64,000 nucleotides of DNA from Listeria ivanovii subsp. ivanovii (GTDB lineage: Bacteria > Bacillota > Bacilli > Lactobacillales > Listeriaceae): positions 1 through 64,000 of the forward strand of contig NZ_LT906478.1 in the NCBI RefSeq assembly GCF_900187025.1, in the 5' to 3' direction. The notes under the pieces were generated by a model. That model was not told where the DNA came from. It worked only from the letters and a program-made list of their open reading frames with translations, and made no database searches. A program made the translations under genes and the position numbers. Positions 52,641 through 62,735 of the stretch are shown here, piece after piece. Position 1 is the first letter of the stretch; each line of letters opens with the position of its first letter.

Positions 52641-54614
52641 ATGTCAGGCTATTTTCAAAAAAGAATGCTTAAATATCCTTTATACGGTCTGATTGCAGCG
52701 ACAGTTATTTTGAGCGTAATCACGTTCTTTTTTTCATGGTGGTTATCTGCTTTAATTGTAGTTGGTGGAATTATTCTCACGGTGGCGATGTTTTACTTTG
52801 AGTATCGGCTGAATGAGGATGTTCAAAAGTATGTTTCTAACTTAACGTACCGGATAAAGCGCAGTGAAGAAGAAGCGCTTGTTGAAATGCCGATGGGGAT
52901 ATTGTTGTATGATGAACATTACAAAATTGAATGGGTAAATCCATTTATGTCCAAATACTTTGATAAGGCCGAATTAATTGGGGAGTCTTTGGAAGAAGTA
53001 GGACCAGAATTTTTAGATGTAATTGCCGGAAATGATGATGACGGGATTATGTCGATTGCTTGGCGTGAACATAGGTTTGATACAATCGTGAAGCGTAAAG
53101 AACGGATTTTGTATTTATATGATCGAACAGAATACTATGAACTAAATAAGAAATTCCAAGCGAATAAATCGGTGTTTGCTGTTATTTTCCTAGATAACTA
53201 TGATGAATGGGCGCAAGGAATGGACGATAGACGTCGTAGTGCGCTAAATAATTTGGTGACCTCAATGCTGACAAACTGGGCTCGCGAACATCGAATTTAT
53301 TTGAAACGAATTTCTTCGGACCGCTTTATGGCCTTTTTGACGGAAGAAATGTTGAAGCGGTTAGAGGCAGAGAAATTCCAAATCTTAGACCGAATTCGAG
53401 AACGCACTTCAAAACAAAACATTCCGTTGACGCTAAGTATTGGGATTGGTTATAAAGAAGAAGATTTGATTAAACTTGCTGATTTGGCGCAGTCTAGCTT
53501 AGACCTTGCTTTAGGCCGTGGTGGAGACCAGGTCGTTATTAAGCAACCAGAAGGAAAAGTACGCTTCTACGGAGGTAAAACAAACCCGATGGAAAAACGG
53601 ACCCGCGTTCGCGCACGTGTTATTTCACAGGCTTTACAAGAGCTAATCAACCAAAGCGATCAAGTTTTTGTTATGGGGCATCGTTATCCAGATATGGATG
53701 TAATCGGCTCAAGTCTTGGCGTAATGCGGATTGCTGAGATGAACGACCGGAATGCTTATGTCGTTGTTGAACCTGGCAAAATGAGTCCAGATGTAAAACG
53801 ACTTATGAACGAAATTGAAGAATATCCGAATGTGATTAAAAATATTGTGACACCACAAGTTGCGCTCGAAAATATTACCGAGAAGAGCTTGCTTGTTGTA
53901 GTGGATACACATAAGCCTTCGATGGTTATTAATAAGGAATTGCTTGATTCAGCGACGAATGTAGTGGTGGTCGACCATCATCGTCGTTCTGAGGAATTTG
54001 TTGGCAATCCAGTGCTAGTTTATATTGAACCATATGCTTCGTCTACAGCTGAACTGATTACCGAGCTATTTGAGTACCAACCTGATTTAGAACAAGTTGG
54101 GAAAATCGAAGCAACCGCGCTACTATCTGGAATTGTTGTTGATACGAAGAACTTTACACTTCGAACTGGATCAAGAACCTTTGATGCAGCGAGCTATTTA
54201 CGGTCGCTTGGAGCAGATACGATTTTAGTGCAGCAATTTTTGAAAGAAGATATTACGACGTTTACACAGCGTAGTCGTTTAGTTGAGTCGCTGGAGATTT
54301 ATCATGATGGTATGGCAATTGCAACTGGCCATGAAGATGAGGAATTCGGTACGGTGATTGCGGCACAGGCTGCGGACACGATGCTTTCAATGGAAGGTGT
54401 ACAGGCATCCTTTGTCATTACGCTACGTCCAGATAAATTAATTGGAATCAGCGCGCGGTCGCTTGGCCAAATCAATGTGCAAGTCATTATGGAAAAACTT
54501 GGTGGTGGTGGTCATTTATCGAATGCAGCCACACAACTTAAAGATGTTACAATTGCAGAAGCAAAAAAACAATTAATTAGCGCCATTGATGCGTATTGGA
54601 AGGGAGAAACATAA
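52641..54614 (+). CDS. gdpP: Cyclic-di-AMP phosphodiesterase GdpP (PdeA)
   Basis: 657 aa. Two N-terminal helices (about 12-55), a degenerate PAS domain (about 80-150), a GGDEF-like domain lacking the canonical motif (about 170-300), then DHH and DHHA1 domains (about 340-650) with [11 protein letters not shown] and VVDHHRRS (Asp445-His-His). The DHH domain hydrolyses c-di-AMP to pApA. C-di-AMP controls osmolyte balance and cell-wall stress in Listeria. It is cotranscribed with rplI. Confidence 0.96.
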   Translation: MSGYFQKRMLKYPLYGLIAATVILSVITFFFSWWLSALIVVGGIILTVAMFYFEYRLNEDVQKYVSNLTYRIKRSEEEALVEMPMGILLYDEHYKIEWVNPFMSKYFDKAELIGESLEEVGPEFLDVIAGNDDDGIMSIAWREHRFDTIVKRKERILYLYDRTEYYELNKKFQANKSVFAVIFLDNYDEWAQGMDDRRRSALNNLVTSMLTNWAREHRIYLKRISSDRFMAFLTEEMLKRLEAEKFQILDRIRERTSKQNIPLTLSIGIGYKEEDLIKLADLAQSSLDLALGRGGDQVVIKQPEGKVRFYGGKTNPMEKRTRVRARVISQALQELINQSDQVFVMGHRYPDMDVIGSSLGVMRIAEMNDRNAYVVVEPGKMSPDVKRLMNEIEEYPNVIKNIVTPQVALENITEKSLLVVVDTHKPSMVINKELLDSATNVVVVDHHRRSEEFVGNPVLVYIEPYASSTAELITELFEYQPDLEQVGKIEATALLSGIVVDTKNFTLRTGSRTFDAASYLRSLGADTILVQQFLKEDITTFTQRSRLVESLEIYHDGMAIATGHEDEEFGTVIAAQAADTMLSMEGVQASFVITLRPDKLIGISARSLGQINVQVIMEKLGGGGHLSNAATQLKDVTIAEAKKQLISAIDAYWKGET

Positions 54615-54616
54615 TT

Positions 54617-55063
54617 ATGAAAGTTATTTTCTTGAAAGACGTAAAAGGTAAAGGTAAAAAAGGTGAAACAAAAAATGTTGCTGATGGTTATGCAAACAAT
54701 TTTTTAATTAAAAATGGCTATGCTGTTGAGGCTAGTAATGCGGCTTTAAGCACACTTTCCGCTCAAAAGAAAAAAGAAGATAAACTAGCAGCGGAAGAAC
54801 TAGCTGAAGCGAAAGCGTTAAAAGAAAAAATGGAAAAATTAACAGTGGAATTAAAAGCGAAGTCTGGTGAAGGCGGCAGATTGTTTGGTTCGATTACTTC
54901 TAAGCAAATTGCTCAAACGCTTGAAAAAACACATGGTATTAAAATAGATAAACGTAAAATGGACTTGCCAGAAGCAATTCGAGCTTTAGGGCATACGAAA
55001 GTTCCTGTGAAGCTGCATCACGAAGTAACAGCAACACTGGATGTACATGTTAGTGAAGAATAA
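54617..55063 (+). CDS. rplI: 50S ribosomal protein L9
   Basis: 148 aa from ATG 54617, just after the gdpP stop and following AAGGGAG; the ATG in the end of gdpP adds seven residues that relatives lack. [17 protein letters not shown] and AEGYANNFL-type [17 protein letters not shown] identify L9. The central helix is lysine/glutamate rich. The gdpP-rplI-dnaC order is conserved in Firmicutes. Confidence 0.97.
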   Translation: MKVIFLKDVKGKGKKGETKNVADGYANNFLIKNGYAVEASNAALSTLSAQKKKEDKLAAEELAEAKALKEKMEKLTVELKAKSGEGGRLFGSITSKQIAQTLEKTHGIKIDKRKMDLPEAIRALGHTKVPVKLHHEVTATLDVHVSEE

Positions 55064-55087
55064 TTTTTCTTAAGGGAGCGTAAGACA

Positions 55088-56440
55088 GTGGATAATAATT
55101 TCCAGGACAGAACACCACCACAAAATATTGAAGCCGAACAAGCTGTACTGGGCGCGATATTTCTTGAGCCTAATGCGCTGATTACTGCTTCTGAAATTTT
55201 AATGCCGGATGATTTTTATCGAACTGGTCATCAATTGATTTTCGAAACGATGCTTGATTTGAATGACCACGGGAAGGCTGTCGACGTATTAACCGTTTAT
55301 GAGGCACTTGCTGCGAAAGGTAATTTGGAAGATGTAGGTGGCTTGCCTTATTTGACGGAATTATCCGGAGCTGTGCCAACCGCGGCAAACTTAGAATACT
55401 ATGCGCATATTATCGAGGACAAGGCGCTTTTAAGACGTTTAATTCGAACTGCGACCCAAATTGCCACAGATGGCTATTCGCGTGAAGACGAGCTGGATAT
55501 GCTGATGGACGAGGCAGAAAAGAGCATCTTGGAAGTTTCACAACGAAAAAATGTTGGAGCTTTCAAGAATATTAAAGATGTTTTGGTTAAAACCTATGAT
55601 GATATTGAAATTTTGCACAATCGCAAAGGGGATATTACTGGTATTCCTACAGGGTTTAATGAGCTTGATAAGATGACAGCCGGATTTCAGCGCAATGATT
55701 TAATTATCGTTGCAGCACGTCCTTCTGTTGGTAAAACTGCCTTTGCATTAAATATTGCTCAAAACGTAGCGACTAAAACAGATGAGAATGTGGCTATTTT
55801 CAGTCTCGAAATGGGTGCGGAACAACTTGTTATGCGGATGCTTTGTGCGGAAGGTAATATTAATGCACAGAATTTACGGACAGGTGCCTTGACTAGTGAT
55901 GATTGGCAAAAGCTAACCATTGCGATGGGGACACTTTCTAATTCGGGGATTTATATTGATGATACCCCTGGTGTTCGCGTGAATGAGATTCGTTCCAAAT
56001 GTCGTCGTTTAAAACAAGAAACGGGTCTTGGCATGATTGTAATCGACTACTTGCAACTAATTGCTGGGAGTGGTCGTGGTGGTGAGAATAGGCAACAAGA
56101 GGTTTCCGAGATTTCGCGGTCGCTAAAAGCATTAGCTCGGGAACTCGAAGTACCAGTTATTGCACTTTCGCAGTTATCTCGTAGTGTAGAGCAACGTCAA
56201 GATAAACGACCAATGATGTCAGATATTCGTGAATCTGGTTCGATTGAGCAAGATGCCGATATCGTCGCCTTTTTATACCGGGAAGACTATTATGACCGGG
56301 AAGGCGAAAATGATGGCACAATTGAGATTATTATAGCAAAACAGCGTAATGGTCCGGTTGGTGACGTTAAGCTTGCTTTTGTAAAAGAGTACAATAAGTT
56401 TGTGAATTTAGAAGTGCGTTATGATGACGCCATGGCTTAA
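55088..56440 (+). CDS. dnaC: Replicative DNA helicase DnaC (DnaB family)
   Basis: 450 aa from GTG 55088, following AAGGGAGCG. N-terminal DnaB domain (DRTPPQNIEAEQAVLGAI), RecA-like motor with Walker A AARPSVGKTAFALN near 210, DYLQLIAGSG Walker B region and arginine finger region ALSQLSRSVEQRQDKRP. Unwinds DNA at the fork; called dnaC in Bacillus. A terminator follows. Confidence 0.98.
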   Translation: MDNNFQDRTPPQNIEAEQAVLGAIFLEPNALITASEILMPDDFYRTGHQLIFETMLDLNDHGKAVDVLTVYEALAAKGNLEDVGGLPYLTELSGAVPTAANLEYYAHIIEDKALLRRLIRTATQIATDGYSREDELDMLMDEAEKSILEVSQRKNVGAFKNIKDVLVKTYDDIEILHNRKGDITGIPTGFNELDKMTAGFQRNDLIIVAARPSVGKTAFALNIAQNVATKTDENVAIFSLEMGAEQLVMRMLCAEGNINAQNLRTGALTSDDWQKLTIAMGTLSNSGIYIDDTPGVRVNEIRSKCRRLKQETGLGMIVIDYLQLIAGSGRGGENRQQEVSEISRSLKALARELEVPVIALSQLSRSVEQRQDKRPMMSDIRESGSIEQDADIVAFLYREDYYDREGENDGTIEIIIAKQRNGPVGDVKLAFVKEYNKFVNLEVRYDDAMA

Positions 56441-56443
56441 ACT

Positions 56444-56493
56444 AAAAACCTTGTGAAATTCTAATTAGATTTGGAGTTTTCAAGGTTTTTATT
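56444..56493 (+). terminator. Terminator after dnaC
   Basis: AAAACCTTG pairs with CAAGGTTTT across a loop and continues into T-rich DNA. Confidence 0.75.
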
Positions 56494-56552
56494 TTTGGGG
56501 AAAATGGCACTTGTTTTAAAAAACAGCTATTAAAATCGATTTAAAATGGTAA

Positions 56553-56597
56553 AAAAAGCGAACAATAATTTTTGCTTACAAATCAATGTTCGTTAAT
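56553..56597. promoter_or_regulatory. PurR operator upstream of purA
   Basis: Two inverted PurBoxes: AAAAGCGAACAAT around 56554-56566 and its inverse ATGTTCGTTAAT at 56586-56597, with CGAA/TTCG cores. This pairing is the form used by the Bacillus PurR repressor. Confidence 0.85.
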
Positions 56598-56600
56598 CCA

Positions 56601-56629
56601 TTGACTATTTTAGTGGCAAACGGTACAAT
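56601..56629 (+). promoter_or_regulatory. Promoter of purA
   Basis: TTGACT (56601-56606), 17 bases and TACAAT (56624-56629), directly after the PurBoxes. Confidence 0.85.
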
Positions 56630-56698
56630 GTATAGTGGAAAATGAAGGGGCTGTGAAAAAATCATAGCTATCAAAGACCAATTAAATGAGGTGTTTAA

Positions 56699-57991
56699 AT
56701 GTCTTCAGTTGTTGTAGTAGGAACACAGTGGGGCGATGAAGGAAAAGGGAAGATTACAGATTTTCTTTCCGAGAATGCAGAAGCGATTGCTAGATATCAA
56801 GGTGGGAACAATGCAGGTCATACAATCAAGTTTGATGGCGAAACGTATAAATTACACTTAATTCCATCAGGTATTTTTTACAAAGAGAAAATTAGTGTAA
56901 TTGGGAACGGTATGGTTGTTGATCCAAAGGCTTTAGTGGAGGAATTAAAATATCTTCATGATAAAGGCGTGGATACTTCTAATCTCCGTATCTCTAATCG
57001 CGCGCATATTATTTTACCGTATCACATTCGCATTGATGAAGCAGATGAAGAACGCAAAGGCGCGAATAAAATCGGTACAACAAAAAAAGGAATTGGCCCA
57101 GCTTACATGGACAAAGCAGCTCGTGTTGGGATTCGGATTATCGATTTACTAGATAAAGAAACGTTTAAAGAAAAATTAGCGCACAACCTTGGCGAGAAAA
57201 ATCGCTTATTAGAGCGCTTTTATGAATTAGAAGGTTTCAAATTAGAAGACATTTTAGAAGAGTATTATGAATATGGTCAACAATTTAAAGATTATGTTTG
57301 CGATACATCGGTTGTATTAAATGATGCACTTGATGACGGGAAACGCGTTTTATTTGAAGGTGCACAAGGGGTTATGCTTGATATTGACCAAGGAACCTAT
57401 CCATTTGTAACTTCAAGTAACCCAATTGCTGGCGGAGTTACTATCGGTAGTGGTGTTGGTCCATCGAAAATTAACCATGTTGTTGGTGTAGCAAAAGCTT
57501 ATACTACTCGTGTTGGTGATGGTCCGTTTCCAACTGAACTATTTGATGCTATTGGCGATAATATTCGTGAAGTTGGTCGTGAATACGGAACAACTACTGG
57601 GCGTCCGCGTCGTGTTGGTTGGTTCGATAGTGTAGTTGTTCGTCATGCTCGTCGCGTTAGTGGCTTGACGGACTTATCGCTTACTTTGTTAGATGTGCTT
57701 ACAGGAATTGAAACACTGAAAATCTGTGTAGCGTACAAGTTAGATGGAAAAACTATTACAGAATTCCCGGCTAGCCTAAAAGATTTGGCTCGCTGTGAAC
57801 CTGTATATGAAGAATTACCTGGTTGGACAGAAGATATTACTGGTGTTAGCTCACTGGATGACCTTCCAGCGAATTGTCGCCACTATATGGAACGTATTGC
57901 GCAACTAACAGGCGTACAAGTTTCGATGTTCTCTGTAGGTCCTGACCGCGCACAAACACATGTTGTAAAAAGTGTATGGCGTTTAGCTTAA
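56699..57991 (+). CDS. purA: Adenylosuccinate synthetase
   Basis: 430 aa. P-loop [17 protein letters not shown] at the N-terminus, [26 protein letters not shown] and [18 protein letters not shown]. It condenses IMP and aspartate with GTP to adenylosuccinate, the first step to AMP. The gene is monocistronic, with PurBoxes and promoter upstream and a strong terminator downstream. Confidence 0.98.
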   Translation: MSSVVVVGTQWGDEGKGKITDFLSENAEAIARYQGGNNAGHTIKFDGETYKLHLIPSGIFYKEKISVIGNGMVVDPKALVEELKYLHDKGVDTSNLRISNRAHIILPYHIRIDEADEERKGANKIGTTKKGIGPAYMDKAARVGIRIIDLLDKETFKEKLAHNLGEKNRLLERFYELEGFKLEDILEEYYEYGQQFKDYVCDTSVVLNDALDDGKRVLFEGAQGVMLDIDQGTYPFVTSSNPIAGGVTIGSGVGPSKINHVVGVAKAYTTRVGDGPFPTELFDAIGDNIREVGREYGTTTGRPRRVGWFDSVVVRHARRVSGLTDLSLTLLDVLTGIETLKICVAYKLDGKTITEFPASLKDLARCEPVYEELPGWTEDITGVSSLDDLPANCRHYMERIAQLTGVQVSMFSVGPDRAQTHVVKSVWRLA

Positions 57992-58001
57992 TAAAATAAT
58001 T

Positions 58002-58038
58002 AAAGCTCCTTGAGGAAATTTTCTCAGGGAGCTTTTTT
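58002..58038 (+). terminator. Terminator after purA
   Basis: AAAGCTCCTTGAG (58002-58014) pairs with CTCAGGGAGCTTT, then T residues. Confidence 0.92.
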
Positions 58039-58255
58039 ATGAGCTTAAAGCGAAAAAATTCTGCAAAAAGCAAATTTTATTAACGTGTTTTATATATCAT
58101 TTTATGCGGAAAAATTTTAAAAATACCAAATAAAAACATTTATTATGTGAAAAAAACCTCTTTTTATCAAAATGGTAATTCCGGAAAAATACTTATTTGT
58201 GTTGATTTTTAGCCATTTTATTCATTTAATTGTCACATTTCACTTTGTGAATTCA

Positions 58256-58264
58256 TGGTATAAT
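58256..58264 (+). promoter_or_regulatory. Extended -10 promoter for esxA
   Basis: TGGTATAAT (58256-58264): an extended -10 with a poor -35. The rest of the 322-nt purA-esxA gap is AT-rich and contains the purA terminator and an inverted repeat CACTTTGTG; no gene is seen. Confidence 0.6.
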
Positions 58265-58313
58265 TTGAGAGTGATATTATATTCACAATAGATAATAAGA
58301 GGAGATGAAGTGA

Positions 58314-58607
58314 ATGTCAGGTCAAATTCGTATGAGTCCAAGTGAATTACGTGATCGCGCTAAAACTTACGGTCAAAGTGGTAGAGACATTGAGGATATC
58401 TTAAGCCGTTTAAGCCAATTGCAAGACCAACTTCGCAGTGAATGGGAAGGGCAAGCTTTTGCACGTTTTGATGATCAATTTGAGCAATTAAAACCAAAAG
58501 TTACTGAATTCGCAAACTTAATGGATCAAATTAATGATCAACTTGAGAAGACAGCAAACGCAGTAGAAGAGCACGATCAACAACTTTCTCAAAATTTCGG
58601 ATTCTAA
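58314..58607 (+). CDS. esxA: EsxA, WXG100 secreted substrate
   Basis: 97 aa after AGAGGAGATGAAGTG. Two-helix hairpin protein with the WXG motif SEWEGQAF (Trp44-Glu-Gly46) and the polar C-terminal tail that T7SS substrates carry. It begins MSGQIRMSPSELRDRAK. Secreted without a signal peptide by the type VII system encoded downstream. It is intact, and a hairpin terminator follows before esaA. Confidence 0.96.
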   Translation: MSGQIRMSPSELRDRAKTYGQSGRDIEDILSRLSQLQDQLRSEWEGQAFARFDDQFEQLKPKVTEFANLMDQINDQLEKTANAVEEHDQQLSQNFGF

Positions 58608-58656
58608 AATCAACAAAAGTGAAGCATACATACAAAAATAGTCTGATGCTTTACGA

Positions 58657-58686
58657 AAAGCCATGCAGTTTTTTGCATGGCTTTTT
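58657..58686 (+). terminator. Hairpin terminator between esxA and esaA
   Basis: AAAGCCATGCA pairs with TGCATGGCTTT with a loop of about six T residues and a T tail. It may let esxA be transcribed more than the secretion genes. Confidence 0.85.
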
Positions 58687-58753
58687 CTAAATAGAAAGCA
58701 GATGCCACAGTTGGTATTCCTATAAAAAAAGACACAGCGGGAGTGGGACATGA

Positions 58754-61700
58754 ATGAAGAAAGTAAAATGGAGTATTTTACTCTTTTTAGTCTTGGCAAT
58801 CTTTTTATCAGCCGGGATTACGTACTTAGCATTAAATCAGGGATCAAACAAAGAAGCAGCAGATGGCAATGAAAAAGCGCATAAAATGACTATTGCGCTC
58901 GTAAACGAAGATCAAGGTGCCAAGTTTCAAGGTGAACAAGTAGAATTTGGTAATCAATTTGTTAAAAGTATTGAAAAAGATGATCAGCATGAATGGTACG
59001 TTGTAAGTCGCGGAGTTGCAGAAAGTGGCTTAAAACGAGATGTATACAATATGATGATAGTTATTCCAAGTGACTTTTCTGAAAAAGCATTATCAATGAC
59101 GTCTAATAACCCAGAAAAAGTGACGATTAGCTACAAAGTAAATGATGTAGGGAATAGCGATTTGAAAGCAGAGGCAGAGAAAACGGCGGCCACTGTATTG
59201 GAAGATTTCAACAAGCGTATTATTGATGTTTATTTTGCGAGCATTCTAACTACCTTACAAGAAGCGCAAGATAATATCGGAGAGCTAGTGAAAGAAGAGA
59301 AAGAATATGATGCTACTTATAACAAAGACGTAAATAAACCGTTATCGAGCTATACAGAACAGTTTAAAACGGTTCAAGATTATACAGGAACTTCCAAAGA
59401 TAGCTTCCAAGGTTTCCAAGATATCATGAAGAACTTTGAAGAAAGCTTAAATCTAGCTAAAAAAGAAAATGCAACACACATGACTAACATGGACGCTTTC
59501 ACAAAAATGCAAGAGCTAAATATGCCTTTTGAAGCAACATTCACGGAAAACTTGCAGAAGTTTGATGGTTCTCTTTCGGCAGATGATATTCGAGCGCAAA
59601 CAGCCGCATTAGAACAAGCGAATGCGCATATGACGACAGAATTCCAAATCATGGGAAACAACAATACACTGTTATCCCAAACGCAAGGCTTACAAAACTA
59701 TATTGCTGATACGAATGTGCGAATTAATGCAATAGATGAAGAAATTAAGGCAGCACTTAATGATGATTTCCGGACAGCTGTTTCCAGAGATTTACTACGA
59801 ATTCTGCAGGAAAATGAGTATTCGGATAAATTAAACGAAATTGATTTGAAAGATTTGACCGGTGAAGATATTAATGAAGGTTTTAACAAGCGATTAGTAA
59901 AGGAAATCAAAGCTTTACCAACTTATAATACAGAGCAATTAGCTGAAATCGGCCTTGATGAATCGATGTATAAAAATATTGTGACACTATCCAAAGAGTA
60001 CTATAGCAGTCATCGTAGTGCTTTTGGTGATGATTTCAGGTTTACTAATGATAGAAAGATATTGCCAATCGACACGCTTCAAAGTGACACGATTAATAGA
60101 TTGAAGTCAGAAGGTGTTTCACTTGAAAGTGAGTCCTATACGCTACCAGTAAGTGAACATAATTCTGAGGTTTTTATTACGATAGATAAAAATTTCACTT
60201 TAGAAAATGCTGTTTGTATGATGAATGCGGAAGGACAAAGCGAATTAGTTCAACAAGAACCTTATGGCGAAAATGGACTAAAATTTATTTTGCCGGCTGT
60301 AGAAGCTCCAGTGGAAATTAAGATTACTGGGACGGCCAAATTAAGAGAGGGAGTTAGTGTTCCTTTGGTAGGCGCTGTGAATTGGAATGCGGCTTTACAG
60401 CAATATGAAAAACAAGACACTGAATCAGGCGAGTTACCAGTTATTCCTATAGAAGGTCTCGAACAAGAGGGAGATTCGGATACATCGGGTGAGGATCCGG
60501 TATTAGTTAGAAAAGAAGTGCAGCTCATTAATATCATTGAACCAACTTACCTTAATGAAACTAAGTCATCCGTAAAAGCAATTACAAACACAATAAAAGA
60601 GTACTATAAACTACAAGTTCTGTTTGACTTATACTACGGAATTGATGCAAATAATTTCGCTCAAATGCCAGACTTTAGCAATTATGAAGTCAACTTAGAA
60701 AACTCGGCAAAACCTTCTTCCTACTATTATATTTTCAATAAAGAAGATATTATTGGAAGTTTTGTTAATCTTACAACAGATCGATTTGTAGCAGATTATT
60801 CGAAAAAAATAACCGCTTTTGAACAGCGAATTGCTGATTATAAATTTGTTATGGCAGAAGCGGATGCTAGGTCCGTTGATGTGACTATAGGGTTGAACGA
60901 GACGACGCAGGAAGCCGTTAACTTGAATACTAACTTAGCACTAACGCTTGAGAACTTGGAAGCGTGGCGTGCTGCAAGTAATAATTTAATCACTGAAAAT
61001 GGCGTTGTGGTCGAAAAGTCTGGTGAAGAAGGAACGATGGCTTTATCGCTTAGTTCTGAGTTTGCAGGCCTTTTAGCAGAAAGTGAGTCGCTTGCGGGAA
61101 CGTCAGAAGGTAATTTGAAGTCGGCAGAGGTGGTTTATAAAACATTCGATGCGATTGATAATGAAGCGAAAAATATTCAAAAAAGCGGAAAGACACTTGT
61201 GACAGAGGCATCTACGCTGTCTGATGATTTAGCTAAAAAACTAGAAGACGATGAAACTTTCCAGAAGAATTTTGCGAAAGTCATGGATAATAGCCGTATT
61301 GGTGATAGACAAAACGAAAGCCTCTACAGTTTCTTGAGTAGTCCGGTAGATAAGATGAATGCGGGGACTATTGTGGCAGGGGATAAATCGATGCCGTACT
61401 TTATGATTTTAGTTTGTACGATACTCGCGATTTTTACTAGTTATGTTATTTCGCATCAAGAGAAGAAACGGCAACAGCTCAATGACTTTGAGAAAGAAAT
61501 GTCGCTTGCTCTTAAAAACATCCCAATTACGTTCTTAATGATTTGTGTGGCAGTTATTGAGGGACTTGTTATCGGCGCAGTGTCAGGTTTTGTGTTTGGT
61601 ATCGGTGAGGTCGGAATGTTCCTGTGGATTGGAGTTTGTGTACTAATTATGATGGTGCTTGTTACGGCATTCTCCTATTTATTACGACAGTTAAATATGA

Positions 61701-62446
61701 TTGGGATGTCGATAATCCTACTTATTTTGAGTCTATATCTATTCTTAACAGATGCAGTTGGGCTTAACATCGACAGCGAATCTGTATTTGCGACATTTAG
61801 AACTTTTTCGCCACTACAATATATGGAGCAATTACTAAACGGTATTTTAAATATGCAACAAGATTATATTGTGATTGTGTATAGTTTGATTGGCACCGTG
61901 CTAAAAATGAAGCAAAAGAGGAGGAGCATTTGGATGAAATTTAAAATCGCGTTATTTCTTATATTAATCTGTTTTGCTTTTGCTCCTGGAGTGCTTGCCA
62001 CAGATTCAGATAGTTATCTCGAGAACAGTGGGAAAATGGAGATTAAAACAGATAGACTGCAAAAAACAGATGAAGAAAAGGCAAAAGAACAAGAAGATAT
62101 GAAAGAAACGGAACTGGATAAAAAAGGTATTCCCCTTTTTACGGATGAAATGGATGAAAAGATTGAAAAGCAAAAAGCGTCCGAAAAAGCGGAGTATGAG
62201 CGGATTAAAGACTCATTGTTTGAAGAAGAACCGACTGCAGGTGAAACGGTAAGAGCAACTAAAGAAAAGTTGTTCTCGGAAGATTATGAGACAGCTGTAT
62301 CGGGTGAAACAGTGGTTACTGCAACAAATAGTGTGGAAGATGGGACGAAAAAAACAAAACAAAAAACAGTTGGCGGAGCAATTGCGGGAACGCTTGTGGC
62401 ACTTGCAGGTGGGGTTTATGTAGCTGCGCGAAATGTTTTTGAATAG
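58754..62446 (+). CDS. esaA: EsaA fused in frame to EssA by a frameshift (T7SS membrane proteins)
   Basis: One open frame of 1230 aa. Residues 1-1045 or so are EsaA: an N-terminal helix (4-26), a large extracellular domain and a C-terminal set of helices from about residue 878. After DYIVIVYSLIGTVL the frame becomes KMKQKRRSIW and then continues from residue 1061 as EssA. In the alternative frame the last EsaA codons read NEAKEEEHLDEI and stop at 61944, overlapping the essA ATG. So the last EsaA helix is cut and its stop lost, by a deletion of 3n+1 bases near 61900-61909. As a homologue of YueB, EsaA is a membrane T7SS component. Confidence 0.85.
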   Translation: MKKVKWSILLFLVLAIFLSAGITYLALNQGSNKEAADGNEKAHKMTIALVNEDQGAKFQGEQVEFGNQFVKSIEKDDQHEWYVVSRGVAESGLKRDVYNMMIVIPSDFSEKALSMTSNNPEKVTISYKVNDVGNSDLKAEAEKTAATVLEDFNKRIIDVYFASILTTLQEAQDNIGELVKEEKEYDATYNKDVNKPLSSYTEQFKTVQDYTGTSKDSFQGFQDIMKNFEESLNLAKKENATHMTNMDAFTKMQELNMPFEATFTENLQKFDGSLSADDIRAQTAALEQANAHMTTEFQIMGNNNTLLSQTQGLQNYIADTNVRINAIDEEIKAALNDDFRTAVSRDLLRILQENEYSDKLNEIDLKDLTGEDINEGFNKRLVKEIKALPTYNTEQLAEIGLDESMYKNIVTLSKEYYSSHRSAFGDDFRFTNDRKILPIDTLQSDTINRLKSEGVSLESESYTLPVSEHNSEVFITIDKNFTLENAVCMMNAEGQSELVQQEPYGENGLKFILPAVEAPVEIKITGTAKLREGVSVPLVGAVNWNAALQQYEKQDTESGELPVIPIEGLEQEGDSDTSGEDPVLVRKEVQLINIIEPTYLNETKSSVKAITNTIKEYYKLQVLFDLYYGIDANNFAQMPDFSNYEVNLENSAKPSSYYYIFNKEDIIGSFVNLTTDRFVADYSKKITAFEQRIADYKFVMAEADARSVDVTIGLNETTQEAVNLNTNLALTLENLEAWRAASNNLITENGVVVEKSGEEGTMALSLSSEFAGLLAESESLAGTSEGNLKSAEVVYKTFDAIDNEAKNIQKSGKTLVTEASTLSDDLAKKLEDDETFQKNFAKVMDNSRIGDRQNESLYSFLSSPVDKMNAGTIVAGDKSMPYFMILVCTILAIFTSYVISHQEKKRQQLNDFEKEMSLALKNIPITFLMICVAVIEGLVIGAVSGFVFGIGEVGMFLWIGVCVLIMMVLVTAFSYLLRQLNMIGMSIILLILSLYLFLTDAVGLNIDSESVFATFRTFSPLQYMEQLLNGILNMQQDYIVIVYSLIGTVLKMKQKRRSIWMKFKIALFLILICFAFAPGVLATDSDSYLENSGKMEIKTDRLQKTDEEKAKEQEDMKETELDKKGIPLFTDEMDEKIEKQKASEKAEYERIKDSLFEEEPTAGETVRATKEKLFSEDYETAVSGETVVTATNSVEDGTKKTKQKTVGGAIAGTLVALAGGVYVAARNVFE
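61934..62446 (+). CDS. essA: EssA, T7SS membrane component
   Basis: 170 aa from ATG 61934, which has its own site AAGAGGAGGAGC and so may still be translated separately. It has a signal-like N-terminus (MKFKIALFLILICFAFAP), a charged middle rich in Glu and Lys, and one membrane helix near the C-terminus (GGAIAGTLVALAGGVYVAA). EssA is a small essential member of the Staphylococcus-type T7SS. It is also part of the fused frame described for esaA. Confidence 0.8.
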   Translation: MKFKIALFLILICFAFAPGVLATDSDSYLENSGKMEIKTDRLQKTDEEKAKEQEDMKETELDKKGIPLFTDEMDEKIEKQKASEKAEYERIKDSLFEEEPTAGETVRATKEKLFSEDYETAVSGETVVTATNSVEDGTKKTKQKTVGGAIAGTLVALAGGVYVAARNVFE

Positions 62447-62463
62447 AAAGCGGGGAACATAAC

Positions 62464-62715
62464 ATGGCTAAAGATACACATATGAATGTGACGGTAGATT
62501 TTACAAATTGGGGCGCGGGTAAATATGATCTGCGTATCCCAGTGCATCAACCAATCAAGGCACTAATTATTAATTTGGCAGAGACGCTAAAAATTGAGTA
62601 CCAAGATTTATCAAAATGCACTATCAAAACGACCAATAAAGCGATTTTACTAAGCGATGACGATAAACTAACTAACTTTCAAATTGCTGACGGCGATATT
62701 TTAGAAATTTTATAG
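62464..62715 (+). CDS. esaB: EsaB, ubiquitin-like T7SS protein (YukD family)
   Basis: 83 aa after AAGCGGGGAAC. YukD-like beta-grasp protein with NVTVDFTNWGAGKYDLRIPV and DDDKLTNFQIADGDILEIL; it has no C-terminal Gly-Gly. A cytoplasmic accessory of the T7SS that modulates expression or assembly. Intact here. Confidence 0.92.
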   Translation: MAKDTHMNVTVDFTNWGAGKYDLRIPVHQPIKALIINLAETLKIEYQDLSKCTIKTTNKAILLSDDDKLTNFQIADGDILEIL

Positions 62716-62735
62716 AAAAAAGGAGAATGAAATCG

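Noticed and set aside
57992-58313. AT-rich gap before esxA as an insertion scar
   Set aside because: No inverted or direct repeats or transposase remnants; a terminator and a promoter explain it.
58754-62446. EsaA-EssA as an adaptive functional fusion
   Set aside because: The stranded EsaA stop, the overlapping essA start with its own ribosome-binding site, the shortened last helix and the nearby essB lesions all point to damage.
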